A stretch of DNA of 38,325 bases from a virus. A program made the position numbers and the translations under genes. Below, one piece after another: positions 10,601-18,802 of the stretch. How positions within the stretch are numbered: position 1 is the stretch's first letter; each line of letters begins with the position of its first letter. The DNA lies in the IMG/VR virus record IMGVR_UViG_3300040815_001832, positions 1 to 38,325 of that record. One strand, 5' to 3'. Under the pieces are notes generated by a model that was not told the origin of the DNA, searched no databases, and worked only from the letters and a program-made list of their open reading frames with translations.

Positions 10601-11936
10601 AACTTTGACTTAAAGGAAATACGTTATAATCCTGTGCTGATACCATTCTATTTTGAGTATAGAATGTTTGGGGTGCTCTTGCTTTAATATTTTCTATTGA
10701 TTCTGCAGGTAAACTATTGTTTACACTAGATTTTAATTCAAAGCCAAGTGTTAATAAATAATCGTCTCCTGCACCGTTTGTATATGGAACTGATATAGAA
10801 AGATTTCTTGCATCATCAGGTTGTATACTATATCTATCTCCTGCACTTGTTCTATACCAAGTTCTGTAAATACCAGTAGGAATATTACCAAAGTTGCCAT
10901 CAGGGAACTTTAATCGTATGCCATCGTTATTTAAATTTTCAATAGCATATAAATTTCTTGTGTTTAAACTTTTACTATTGTAATTTAGTGTTTGTCCTAC
11001 TGTGTTAGGTATTTTTGCCCATTGATTTAAAACTGTACCGCCTGTAGATACTTCTTGAACAAATACATCAGTTTCGTTGATGCCGTTTACTGCTATATCT
11101 TGTATTCTATTTTCTGTTGGCGATGTAAAATTAAAATCTTGAAATTGTAATGTTCCTTGCTTGAACATTAAGAAAAATCCAGTATTGTCACTTGCTAAAC
11201 CTAAGCCATCGTTTCTATAAAAGAAATTAAACGGTGCTAGAGGATCAGGTGATACTTCATAAAAATATCCGTTGTCATTAAAATTGCCGTTTACTATTTC
11301 AAATGGTCTACTAGTACCATTGGCGTTAATTGTAAAACTGTATGCAATAGGTGAACCTATAGTTGTATTAATCTGATACATCTCTGTTGGCACACCGCTT
11401 ACTGAACCTGTTTTGATAGGTGCAGTAAATCTATTAGTAGAACTCATACCAGCATTTAGAATTGTTATAAATTGTTCATAACTGTCTGGGTTGTTTGCAT
11501 CATCCCAAAATACTGTCGAATTGTTTAAACTATTATTTTGGCTATCTGTTAATGGTTCGGAAGTTTTAACTGATACTAGTTTCATAAGTCCACTAGCCGC
11601 AACATTTCTCTTAGGATTGTAACCTAACATCCTTGCAAGTTTAAATACTGAGTCTCTTCTTTCTGCTGTTTCTAAAAAGTTTTCTCTAGTATTGATATCC
11701 ATTCTGAATGCAATACTTTGTGATAAAAACGAAAGTAATTCTATAATTGCAATAAATTCAGAACTTTCAATAAAGTCATTGAAATTTTCAGGAAAGTTTG
11801 TTTTTATATAATTTACAAGAGATGTCTTAATAGAGTCGAAATCATATGCTTGGAAATCTACTTGACTGTAAGCCTTATAGGCAACTTTCCAGTCTTCTGC
11901 CGCAAATAAATTATTTTGTCTATTTACAATAGCCAT
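7692..11936 (-). CDS. 6: Baseplate wedge protein gp6
   Basis: A 1,414-aa protein whose N-terminus (about residues 1-130) has the gp6/J-type wedge signature: an aromatic first helix region, then FIESSEFIAIIELLSFLSQ, a MDINTRENFLETA stretch and MLGYNPKRN. In T4, gp6 dimers form the ring that joins the six baseplate wedges and controls the hexagon-to-star change. T4 gp6 is 660 aa, so this copy is about twice as long; the extra middle part (about 500-1150) is beta-rich and Asn/Thr/Asp-rich, as in surface-exposed phage structural domains. The C-terminal 250 residues (from about NDVRIDPSISNVVEM) again look like a gp6-type wedge arm. The start ATG at 11936 is preceded by GGAG with 8-nt spacing, inside the end of gp25. 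The downstream giant gene overlaps its stop. It is cotranscribed with gp25. Confidence 0.92.
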   Translation of the reverse strand: MAIVNRQNNLFAAEDWKVAYKAYSQVDFQAYDFDSIKTSLVNYIKTNFPENFNDFIESSEFIAIIELLSFLSQSIAFRMDINTRENFLETAERRDSVFKLARMLGYNPKRNVAASGLMKLVSVKTSEPLTDSQNNSLNNSTVFWDDANNPDSYEQFITILNAGMSSTNRFTAPIKTGSVSGVPTEMYQINTTIGSPIAYSFTINANGTSRPFEIVNGNFNDNGYFYEVSPDPLAPFNFFYRNDGLGLASDNTGFFLMFKQGTLQFQDFNFTSPTENRIQDIAVNGINETDVFVQEVSTGGTVLNQWAKIPNTVGQTLNYNSKSLNTRNLYAIENLNNDGIRLKFPDGNFGNIPTGIYRTWYRTSAGDRYSIQPDDARNLSISVPYTNGAGDDYLLTLGFELKSSVNNSLPAESIENIKARAPQTFYTQNRMVSAQDYNVFPLSQSSNILKLRATNKTHAGHSRYIDINDPTGTFQSVKTYTEDGVIAQKDAFLNKSLIVNENNSASTVVRNILPTYFKEQNLNNFMYNKVRQTYQAIRPAVLNTTGLVISWKPLPVKAKNKTGYMLQTVYDTDGSGAIDRSDVVVNNNPSFSGLQVFQENNFVKFVNPDIPSEYKWVRIIDVQNNGALASGLSTSVGPWSLSADVNEDWRAYEVITTLRKTFTPSEEQALVSQINDKKSFGLGFNIETNEFYIITNSNLPALDRDTDNTTTSTYGIQNIGNTEDNSWLLKFDYTPIDNTSWRYNITIRGIEYIAESKNNLRFYNVNSVKVTDSTTKATRDKIVLNTLNYKPSNDEEFWWSDKPNVVTKVADGIGDSWQSQENNAFYEPNGVNPMIPIKSRDARWSDIRIKWQSNFGILSDDISNPGDLASIISKDRFVDEAIVELNTFFDDPQGNALTPNVTISNFSGAVSKLPINFQIEFSNTTFGTNILTGSEGNITYKQLNPDTNIIEIYHGNNLQVGGNVYSYGATGAVYNASAIGSVLLVDANATAGTGTIQYNDLDDNNHLYASDSVGVSRDKITVSYLNSREKLENNIEWDIIGPYQYEDGYTDPSKVKIAPVDTDGDLVPDRPQQYDEFVGQNDLVIYEKVTDFDGYEYDRPVSGGIVDYRSETTLDTTQSETLSAGSFANPIDIASINWLIVDTLSVAELLENVIGKYKDILVYVVDENNVYKCAESTTTPGTISLLLSNKDYFVRNGRAETQNTLETNPVPVVMKWDHRAPNDVRIDPSISNVVEMLVLTNNYYSQILKYINVTGTEFPLAPTNEELSNEFLSLDQFKSASDVIVYKSAEFKRLFGTDADTSLQAKFRIVKIPGSSLSDNEIKSRVIQTFNQYFNINNWEFGETFYFTELASYVHQQLGNTIGSIVILPKNTAGSFGDLFQVKSEPYELFLSTATVNDIEIVEKISSQTLRADK

Positions 11937-11939
11937 TTA

Positions 11940-12308
11940 CTAAACTCCACTCTGAGATATGTACTCTACAAAAAGTGTTTCACTGCTACTTAACATAACA
12001 TAACTAATTGTAACTTCTGCTCTTATTGAATGGTCACCTATTAATATATCAATATTATCAAGTGTTGCTCTAGGTTCACCATCTATTATTCTTTCAATAT
12101 CTTCTTTTACTATTTCTTCTAATTCTGGAATATTAGGATCCATTAATAAATCATAAATTATTGTACCATACTCAGGACGCATAACTCTTTCGCCTTTTTT
12201 TGTATACAATTGATTTAAGATATCTCTCTTTATTAATTCAGAATCTACTAGAGTATAAGGTGCTCTAATTTTATCTGCTGTACTGAATCCTTTAAACAAA
12301 ATTGCCAT
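11940..12308 (-). CDS. 25: Baseplate wedge protein gp25 (GPW/gp25 family)
   Basis: A 122-aa protein with the GPW/gp25 fold signature: FKGFSTADKIR at the N-terminus, a motif around GERVMRPEYGTIIYDLLMDPN in the middle, and a C-terminal beta segment. In T4, gp25 sits at the sheath-nucleating end of the wedge, where it helps start sheath polymerisation. I chose the ATG at 12308 (MAILFKG) rather than the in-frame TTG five codons upstream. That TTG falls inside the late-promoter box and has no ribosome-binding site. There is no Shine-Dalgarno before the ATG either: GATAAATA lies exactly 5 nt upstream, so the mRNA should begin at or next to the A of the start codon. Three nt separate its stop from gp6. 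Confidence 0.93.
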   Translation of the reverse strand: MAILFKGFSTADKIRAPYTLVDSELIKRDILNQLYTKKGERVMRPEYGTIIYDLLMDPNIPELEEIVKEDIERIIDGEPRATLDNIDILIGDHSIRAEVTISYVMLSSSETLFVEYISQSGV

Positions 12309-12313
12309 ACTTG

Positions 12314-12321
12314 TATTTATC
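12314..12321 (-). promoter_or_regulatory. Late promoter box GATAAATA (gp25-gp6-giant gene)
   Basis: Minus-strand GATAAATA, one base off the T4 late consensus TATAAATA recognised by gp55. Only 5 nt (CAAGT) separate it from the gp25 ATG. In T4 the box spans about -13 to -6, so the predicted transcription start is the ATG itself. Confidence 0.75.
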
Positions 12322-12350
12322 AAAAGTATTAAAAGATGTTTTAATAAGAC

Positions 12351-12379
12351 TTGACTTAATCAAAAATGTGCTGTATAAT
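12351..12379 (+). promoter_or_regulatory. Sigma70-type promoter for the small coiled-coil gene
   Basis: TTGACT at 12351-12356 and a perfect TATAAT at 12374-12379 with a 17-nt spacer, about 50 nt upstream of the plus-strand ATG at 12431. It points away from, and lies back to back with, the gp25 late promoter. The fit to host sigma70 suggests early transcription. Confidence 0.8.
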
Positions 12380-12430
12380 GTAGAATACACAAAAATTGTT
12401 TAAATAGTACTACACTCAAATTGGGGAAAT

Positions 12431-12634
12431 ATGCAAAATTTAACTACAAAAGACCTTAATAACACACTAGAAGAAGAACTAAGAATTATGCTCGTTGAGA
12501 AAAACAATGAGAATAATAGTCTTAGAGGTACAATTGAATTACTAGAACAAGCCGTTGCAGAAGAACAAGAACAAAAATACAGATTACTTGTTGAGAATGC
12601 TGATTTAAAAAAAGAAATTAAGAGTCTTAGTTAA
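12431..12634 (+). CDS. Small acidic coiled-coil protein of unknown function
   Basis: A 67-aa protein, highly charged and rich in Glu, Leu and Asn. Most of its length (about residues 8-66) has heptad-like hydrophobic spacing, predicting one long helix that probably forms a coiled coil. No family is recognised. The start ATG has GGGGA 4-5 nt upstream, and a near-consensus sigma70 promoter lies about 50 nt before it, so this is a real and probably early gene. It lies on the opposite strand inside the late baseplate operon, back to back with gp25, and its last 8 nt overlap the 3' end of the convergent lysozyme-fold gene. A small host-interaction or anti-sigma type protein would fit, but that is a guess. 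Confidence 0.75.
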   Translation: MQNLTTKDLNNTLEEELRIMLVEKNNENNSLRGTIELLEQAVAEEQEQKYRLLVENADLKKEIKSLS

Positions 12635-13259
12635 TAGAATCTTTTTGATCTGGTAGCACTGGTGGAGTTCCAGTTCTAAATATACCTGCTTTTCTATATG
12701 CTCTATCTTTAATTCCTATTAGAATTTCACGTTGTTGTTTGAATGACAACGTCGTTCCTTGATGCATGTTTATATATTGGTTCAACTCTGCTTGTATGTC
12801 TAACCAACCAGGTGTAGAAAATAACTCTGCTTCAAACTGACGTCTTTGTACATAATCCTCTCTGACTGTAGGTCTAGTGTTTGGTCCTTTAGTACCAGTT
12901 CTCCATCTTTGCATTTTGCTAACAACATCTTCGTACCTGCCGTTATTAAGAGATTCTAGAACACCGCTATTTGAAAAATTCTCTATTCCTATGTGATGTG
13001 CAAAACTTGTAAGTGCAGTAAATTGATATTCGTTTAATGGTACTTTTACAAGATTCTTTACTTGCTCACTTATGAATGTTAAATCTGCATTAAAAATTAG
13101 TTCTTCTGCTTTAGGTCCTACTCCGTTATTTACATCGACATACGTCATTCCTGTTTTCTTGTTTCTGAAAATAATACTTCCACCATCAACGTCCATGGTA
13201 TACCCTGCTTTATCTAGATCCATCAATACTTGTAAATATGTATCTGTAACGTCTGCCAT
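12627..13259 (-). CDS. Lysozyme-fold (GH24-like) protein, separate from gp5
   Basis: A 210-aa protein. Residues about 65-150 match the C-terminal half of the T4/lambdoid GH24 lysozyme fold: KNLVKVPLNEYQFTALTSF, then HIGIENF, LNNGRYEDVVSKMQRW and an RRQFEAELF stretch. In T4 this domain is built into gp5 and locally digests peptidoglycan during tail penetration. Here the gp5-like spike is the upstream gene and this is a free-standing protein. The N-terminal about 60 residues lack the expected catalytic pattern (Glu followed about 8-9 residues later by Asp, and a Thr/GxGH strand), so it may be structural rather than enzymatic. The ATG overlaps the gp5 stop (TAATG), with AAAGGA just upstream. Overlap, size and context suggest a baseplate hub component. 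Confidence 0.8.
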   Translation of the reverse strand: MADVTDTYLQVLMDLDKAGYTMDVDGGSIIFRNKKTGMTYVDVNNGVGPKAEELIFNADLTFISEQVKNLVKVPLNEYQFTALTSFAHHIGIENFSNSGVLESLNNGRYEDVVSKMQRWRTGTKGPNTRPTVREDYVQRRQFEAELFSTPGWLDIQAELNQYINMHQGTTLSFKQQREILIGIKDRAYRKAGIFRTGTPPVLPDQKDSIN

Positions 13260-15448
13260 TATCCTTTTCCTGTTATCTGATTAAATTTTGCTTTTGCATC
13301 GTTAAATGCTCCTGTGTTAGCACCTACAGATTTTTTAAAGTTATCTACTGCATCGCCACCAACTCCAAACTGCTTTTCTAAACTGCCTGAAATGGCATTT
13401 TCTATATTACCAAGATCTAATTGTGCCATTTTATCTTTAATATCCAGCGGCAAATTATTTAAAAAGTCTAAACTAAACATACCTTTAAGTTTATCAAAGT
13501 TTACTAATTGTTTAACTTTATCTTGTAGTTGGTCAATTTGTGCTTGGAATGGTAATGAAGGAAGTTTAGGCAATGTAATACCCATTAACGATGCAAGTTT
13601 TTTACCTGCTTCTAGACCATTAAGGTTTAACTCACCGGATAATAAAAATGCTGAAATTGGATTTCCTATTACATCTTCATATACGCCTCTAGCATCTGAT
13701 AAAGCATCAGTTACGCCTGAGGCTTTATTATTAATATCACCTACTGTATCTGAAAATTTTGTACCTAATTTTGTTCCTTCTGGAGTGTCTACATCTGCAG
13801 GTACACTATCAGTAGGGTCTATTTGTCCGGGTCGTAATTCTTTATCAACTGATACATCTTCTTTTTTGTTTTTATCATCTTTATCACCTGCAGGATCATA
13901 ATTTACATGACCGCTCCATGGCTCTGCTGTTATAAGTTGACTAACTATAGTTTCTATTTTATCACCTTTCTCAGGACGTTTACCTCCTGTAGGTAAAATT
14001 GGCCCTTCACCTGAATCGTTATACTCAGGAGCCTTCCTGCTTTGATCTTGTTTCTTAGAAAATTGTAGTGGTGTAGCCGCTTGTGCCTTTGGTGGTAAAG
14101 GTGGCGGTGGCGGAACTGCTGGTAAACTATTTAACTGTACTGTGGCACCTCTGACCTCTGTGATAGCAACACTTTTCATACTTGAACCAAGTACACTATC
14201 AATAGAAGCCGCACCTGTTGTTGATAAACTTATTCCTCCTAATGCAGGATTAAATATATTATTTGCAACAACATCAAATTTTCCTGTATCATTCATTATT
14301 CTACCACTAGCACTTAATTCTATATCACCTGCCTGTGCAGTAAATTGAGCACTCTTTTCTGATAGTAAACTTGTTGAACCTTTTGAATGTAACTTAATAT
14401 GGCCAAAGCCAGTGCTGTCTAGTCCTAGTACACCTGCTATTCCGCCTCTTCCCCTATAACCGTCAGCATCGTTATCACCAGCCGCCATTAGATTAATGTC
14501 TTGTCCGGATTCAATATTGATATTTTTATCTGCTCTTAGATTAAAATTATTTTTTGCTCTAAAATTAATATCTTTATCAGCAAAGAAATGAATAGAACCG
14601 TCGTTTCCTAATTCGACCCATGCTTTACCTGATTTGTTTATGAGATATATTACACCTGTATCATCATCTAATAAGATCTGATTTCCGCCGCCTGTTCTAA
14701 TTCTTATGTTTTTACTATTTGCATCGCCATCGCCATCATCCATTACAATACTATGGCCAGCATGTGTAAATTTTCCATCTGGATTTTTTCTACCTTTAGT
14801 TAAAACTCCCCAAATATTACTAGCATCCTCTCGTCTAGCACTAGATGAACTTACGCCTCGTAATGGATCTAATGCTAAGCCTTGATTTACTATGCTCTTT
14901 GATAGAGGATTATTTACAGGGTATAATTCTTTATTATTTGTTTCGCCTTGATCTTTTGGTTGTTTTTCTACAGTTGGTAGTAGGTAATCACCGCTCTGAT
15001 ACGTAAGGTCTCCAGCATTACCTGGTATCATTTTATTTTTTTCTGTTAAATTATAATAACCTACAACAAATGCTGATTTTACACTACCGTCTACTATAGC
15101 AACTAGTACTCGGTTACCTGGTTCAGGCGCCTGAGTCCACATACCGTAACTAGTTATAGGTTTTTCAGATTCGGTAGGGTCGTCTATATTTTTATTTACG
15201 TTCATGTTGCCGTAAAATGGTCCAGCATATCTGGCCATAATGCCGCCTATACTTGCTTTGTTTGTAGGGCTCTTATGAAAGTTATCGAGAAACACATTAA
15301 TTGTGCCGTCTCTTCTATTAGATGAATTTCCATTAACAACACCAGAATAAACGCCAGGTGGTATCTTAGAAAGATTTTCTGCTTTTTCTGTTAAGTTTTT
15401 GCTTGATCGGATACTGGCATTAACCATTCCGTCATTTTTACCATCCAT
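13259..15448 (-). CDS. 5: Central baseplate spike gp5-like (OB-fold plus beta-helix)
   Basis: A 729-aa protein from the ATG at 15448. An in-frame TTG two codons earlier, better placed behind AAGGCGG, is the alternative start. Residues about 30-160 form the OB-fold (YSGVVNGNSS, then YAGPFYGN, MWTQAPEPGNRVLVAI and AFVVGYY). After a linker comes a VgrG/gp5-like beta-helix, about 215-340: GHSIVMDDGDGD, RTGGGNQILLDDDTG, GSIHFFADKDINFRAK and the short repeats ADKNINIESGQDINL. The C-terminal half is Pro/Lys-rich linkers plus a helical region (about 540-729) not found in T4 gp5. The lysozyme domain that T4 carries between OB-fold and helix is absent here and appears as the next gene. Role: membrane-piercing spike at the tail tip, mounted on the gp27-like hub encoded just upstream. 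Confidence 0.85.
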   Translation of the reverse strand: MDGKNDGMVNASIRSSKNLTEKAENLSKIPPGVYSGVVNGNSSNRRDGTINVFLDNFHKSPTNKASIGGIMARYAGPFYGNMNVNKNIDDPTESEKPITSYGMWTQAPEPGNRVLVAIVDGSVKSAFVVGYYNLTEKNKMIPGNAGDLTYQSGDYLLPTVEKQPKDQGETNNKELYPVNNPLSKSIVNQGLALDPLRGVSSSSARREDASNIWGVLTKGRKNPDGKFTHAGHSIVMDDGDGDANSKNIRIRTGGGNQILLDDDTGVIYLINKSGKAWVELGNDGSIHFFADKDINFRAKNNFNLRADKNINIESGQDINLMAAGDNDADGYRGRGGIAGVLGLDSTGFGHIKLHSKGSTSLLSEKSAQFTAQAGDIELSASGRIMNDTGKFDVVANNIFNPALGGISLSTTGAASIDSVLGSSMKSVAITEVRGATVQLNSLPAVPPPPPLPPKAQAATPLQFSKKQDQSRKAPEYNDSGEGPILPTGGKRPEKGDKIETIVSQLITAEPWSGHVNYDPAGDKDDKNKKEDVSVDKELRPGQIDPTDSVPADVDTPEGTKLGTKFSDTVGDINNKASGVTDALSDARGVYEDVIGNPISAFLLSGELNLNGLEAGKKLASLMGITLPKLPSLPFQAQIDQLQDKVKQLVNFDKLKGMFSLDFLNNLPLDIKDKMAQLDLGNIENAISGSLEKQFGVGGDAVDNFKKSVGANTGAFNDAKAKFNQITGKG

Positions 15449-15456
15449 ACTCAATT

Positions 15457-18400
15457 TTAATTACCGCCTTTATCCCTTTGCCATGACTCGTATGCCGCGG
15501 CTTCATCACTATTAATTATCCCTCTCTCAAGTAAATCTTGTAGTGTTACTGGATCTCCTTCTCGTATACCTGCTACGATTCTATCTCCTGTAAAGTAACC
15601 ATTTATCCATGCAGGTGATTTATTTTTATCAGAGTCTGTTTCAGACTGGAAGGCAGATTGTCTATCTCTTAGGAAGTCTTTTTCTTCTAGAGTCATATCA
15701 TACTCTACCATAGGTTTTAATTGACTAATATCGATTGCTGTTTCTTTTGCTCCTGCAACATCAACAGTAAACAAACCATTTTGAAATCTACATGTTGCAG
15801 TAAATATTCTATAAACACCTGAGAAGAAATATGCTGTTCCTTCTTCTCCGTCACTATACCATTTTCCAGTATTGCTGTCTTCATCTTTTACATTCAAATC
15901 AAAATATCTAGGAGTATTAATTTCTAATAATAAAAAATTATCTTTTCTTGATGTAGTAATACCGTCAGCATCATTACTTTTAGAATTAGCATCATTACCA
16001 AAAGATAATTCTTGTGTATGAAATAGTTTATCATTTGGCTGTCCTAAGTACCATGGATCTCCTCTGACTACCATGTTAAGGTCTACTAAAAATCTACCCG
16101 AATTCTGTTGTTGAAACAAATATGCCATCAAAGAGTTTCTATTACTTTTTTGTGGGGCTCCCATTACATGTGAATTTGTATGGCCTTCTTGTCCAGCCGC
16201 TACTGGACCAGAATTTACTTTTTCAGCATCGCTTTCTTTGACATTTTCACTAGTACGTTTTGCTAACTCTTTTTGTAACAATTCTTCAGCATGTTTTGAG
16301 CCTCCTAAAAGGTCAACACCGTACACATACCCACTAGGAGTAGGAGTATAATCTTCACTTCCGTCTATAATTCTTTGATTGTCACTTTCTGTGTTAGTAC
16401 CAGATTGATTTGATGGGCCTTTTTTATTAAGTAATAAATTAGATATACTTTCTCTAGTGACCTTATCTTGTAGCATACCTGCAAATGCTTTTGCACTAGA
16501 AGAATTTATGTCATTTAAAAGATTTTTTGCTGTGTTAGAATCAAAACCTAATATCCCTGCTATTCCACCTAGGATATCATCTTTGCCTTTAAATAGATCA
16601 AATAATTTTTTTGCATCTTTAACTTTTTCTACTTTATCAAATAACTCATTAATAGCATTACTGTCTTCACTTGCTGGTACAGGAGTTGCAGATGAGTGAC
16701 GTGTGTTAAGCACAGGATCTCCGACCATGCCTCCTGCAACTGGTAATAAAAAATCTAGTCCTTTATTATAGTTAATATCTAAACTTACTATTTGGTCGTT
16801 TCTTCCAGTAAACAAATAATGATATGCTTTCTTTATTTGCATTTCTTTTACTGCTTTAGCCATTTGCTCTGGGTTATAAATTAATCCTTCAGATGTCAAT
16901 GCAGTAACCTGTTGTGTTTTTACTAGTACAGGCTTATAGATTATTTTTTTAACATATTTTCTTCTTGTTGGATTATACTCTAATTCAACTACTTCGTAAT
17001 TCATCGATAATTTATATGTTGATGTTTTAGATTGATCTTCTTTTATAAATGGTTCACCTGGATTAATTACCTTGCTAATCTTAGTAAAGAACTCATCGTT
17101 CATAGATAATAACATTTCAAAATATTCGTTTATGCCTAAGCCTCGTTTTGCAACTAATTCTATTTTTCCTGTATCAACTTTCTTAACAAACCCGCTAGAT
17201 TTATTTTCTTCGATAATTTGTTCTAATTCTTCAGCATTTGGTTTGTCTATTTCGTCTAATCCAGGAACACTTTGAATACTAGTTGTTTCTGTTGTACTTA
17301 ATGTTTCATCTATAATTAAATTTTCTGCTATTCCTGATTGTTTTTTAGATTCGTTTTTAAGGTCTCCTGCTGTACCTCGTACTTGTTTAGGAATTCTATC
17401 AATTGGATTAGGTGTGTTTAGTATATCATTAACTGTATCTTTTGCTTTATTAAATGCATTTAAGTTTATGCCTTTAGAAAAATCATCTATTCCTTGTTTT
17501 TCTTTAGGGTCTATTTGTTGTGCGGCCACTAATCCACTCAAATCAAATTCTATTATGTCTGGTGTTGCATTCTCATTTGCAGATGATTGTAATTGGTCGT
17601 TCAATAGTACTTCTAATCCTGTAGGGCCTTTAACGTGTTCTGTTATAGTACTACCTACAGTTGTTGTTAGTATCGGTAATGCTTTTAATTGCGGGTTGTA
17701 TGCATATTCGTCTGTTACAACTGTATCGAATTGATATCTACTACCTGTTTGATCTATGTTAATGCTAAATTGTTTTAGTGCAAGTTTATAGATAAATGGA
17801 CCTACTATGTCTGCTACTATGTTTCCGCCTCCCTCTATGTCATCATAATCAGGCTTCTGAGGGTCACCTCCCGTCTCTGTTCTACCTTTGAATGAGATCT
17901 CTAAAAACAGAGGAAAATCTTTTGTTTCAGTAGGAATACCTAGATATGTTTGTGCCCTTGTAATCATGTCTGGAAACGATGCCGCACCAGGCTGTATTAT
18001 TTCAAACTCGCATGTTTTATTAATAACACTATTAGGACCGCCTGAAACTGTGACTAAATCTATATTGTCTATTGTAATGCCAGCAGTTGCTCCTGTACTA
18101 GCAAGAATTACTGTATTCTCTGGAGATGCCTTAAGAGCACCATTTAAAAAACCGCCTCCTAATTTTTTAGTCTTACTGCCTTTAGAGTTATCTGCATTAT
18201 TACCTCGTTTATCTTTTCCATCTGTTGCAGTTTGATCTTCATCAGGCTCTTGTGATGAGGAGGAACTTTCTACGGGCGGTATCATATACAATGTAGCAAC
18301 ATAAGTAGGCGAATCATAGAAGTCTAATACATTTGGTAAAACTGCTCCGACGTATTTATTATTTGTTGTTGTATCTGGACCAGGTACAGTTTCTCCTTCA

Positions 18401-18498
18401 CTTGGTGCTTCTGGTGTAGTTGATGTGCTAGGAGGACTTTCAGAAGGCGTACCTCCTGCATTTACATCTCTGAATCCTATTGCATCTGGATCTGCCAT
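15457..18498 (-). CDS. Baseplate hub protein (gp27-like)
   Basis: A 1,013-aa structural protein. After a low-complexity Pro/Ser/Thr/Glu N-terminus (about 1-45) comes a hub-like domain: VLPNVLDFYDSPTYVATLYM, CEFEIIQPGAASFPDMIT, FPLFLEISFKGR, GPFIYKLALKQFSINID and EYAYNPQLKALP. A C-terminal domain (about 820-950) has RFLVDLNMVVRGDPWYLGQP, LLLEINTPRYFDLN and a YRIFTATCRFQNGLFTVDV strand. Its place immediately before the gp5 spike, the segment order and the beta-rich content fit the gp27 hub of marine T4-like phages, in which the trimer forms the base for gp5. It is more than twice the length of T4 gp27 (391 aa), with long Ser/Lys/Asp-rich linkers between domains. ATG at 18498, with AGGT about 8 nt upstream. 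The hub assignment is by sequence style and position, not by a search. Confidence 0.75.
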   Translation of the reverse strand: MADPDAIGFRDVNAGGTPSESPPSTSTTPEAPSEGETVPGPDTTTNNKYVGAVLPNVLDFYDSPTYVATLYMIPPVESSSSSQEPDEDQTATDGKDKRGNNADNSKGSKTKKLGGGFLNGALKASPENTVILASTGATAGITIDNIDLVTVSGGPNSVINKTCEFEIIQPGAASFPDMITRAQTYLGIPTETKDFPLFLEISFKGRTETGGDPQKPDYDDIEGGGNIVADIVGPFIYKLALKQFSINIDQTGSRYQFDTVVTDEYAYNPQLKALPILTTTVGSTITEHVKGPTGLEVLLNDQLQSSANENATPDIIEFDLSGLVAAQQIDPKEKQGIDDFSKGINLNAFNKAKDTVNDILNTPNPIDRIPKQVRGTAGDLKNESKKQSGIAENLIIDETLSTTETTSIQSVPGLDEIDKPNAEELEQIIEENKSSGFVKKVDTGKIELVAKRGLGINEYFEMLLSMNDEFFTKISKVINPGEPFIKEDQSKTSTYKLSMNYEVVELEYNPTRRKYVKKIIYKPVLVKTQQVTALTSEGLIYNPEQMAKAVKEMQIKKAYHYLFTGRNDQIVSLDINYNKGLDFLLPVAGGMVGDPVLNTRHSSATPVPASEDSNAINELFDKVEKVKDAKKLFDLFKGKDDILGGIAGILGFDSNTAKNLLNDINSSSAKAFAGMLQDKVTRESISNLLLNKKGPSNQSGTNTESDNQRIIDGSEDYTPTPSGYVYGVDLLGGSKHAEELLQKELAKRTSENVKESDAEKVNSGPVAAGQEGHTNSHVMGAPQKSNRNSLMAYLFQQQNSGRFLVDLNMVVRGDPWYLGQPNDKLFHTQELSFGNDANSKSNDADGITTSRKDNFLLLEINTPRYFDLNVKDEDSNTGKWYSDGEEGTAYFFSGVYRIFTATCRFQNGLFTVDVAGAKETAIDISQLKPMVEYDMTLEEKDFLRDRQSAFQSETDSDKNKSPAWINGYFTGDRIVAGIREGDPVTLQDLLERGIINSDEAAAYESWQRDKGGN

Positions 18499-18499
18499 C

Positions 18500-18802
18500 T
18501 TATAAACCTGCTATTCTTTTAACAGTATCGCCTGACGGTAATTGTATAACTGTTCCTTCTACAAAATCATTAATAGGGTCTACTAATACATCTGGATTTC
18601 TTAGTGCAAACACCCACCACAGTCTTGTATTATTGTAAATTTTATATGCTAAAAGATCAGGTCTTTTGTGATCAGCACTACTTAATGTGTACTCTTCGTC
18701 ATATAAAGATTTTGGCATTTTTGGTAATGCATTTAAATCTAAAAAGTTTTCGAATGTGCCAGCATTTTTTAAAAAACTATCTCTTCTATGAAAGTTAGCC
18801 AT
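18500..18802 (-). CDS. 53: Baseplate wedge protein gp53
   Basis: A 100-aa protein with the short LysM-like core of marine gp53: DHKRPDLLAYKIYNNTRLWW, then VFALRNPDVLVDPINDFVEG and TVIQLPSGDTV. T4 gp53 (196 aa) locks adjacent wedges around the hub; here only the core domain is present. Its ATG shares a base with the gp48 stop (TAATG), and its stop is followed at once by the hub gene, so translation of the three is probably coupled. Confidence 0.9.
   Translation of the reverse strand: MANFHRRDSFLKNAGTFENFLDLNALPKMPKSLYDEEYTLSSADHKRPDLLAYKIYNNTRLWWVFALRNPDVLVDPINDFVEGTVIQLPSGDTVKRIAGL

Noticed and set aside
12309-12323. Upstream TTG start for gp25 (five extra residues)
   Set aside because: The codon overlaps the late-promoter box and would probably not be transcribed.
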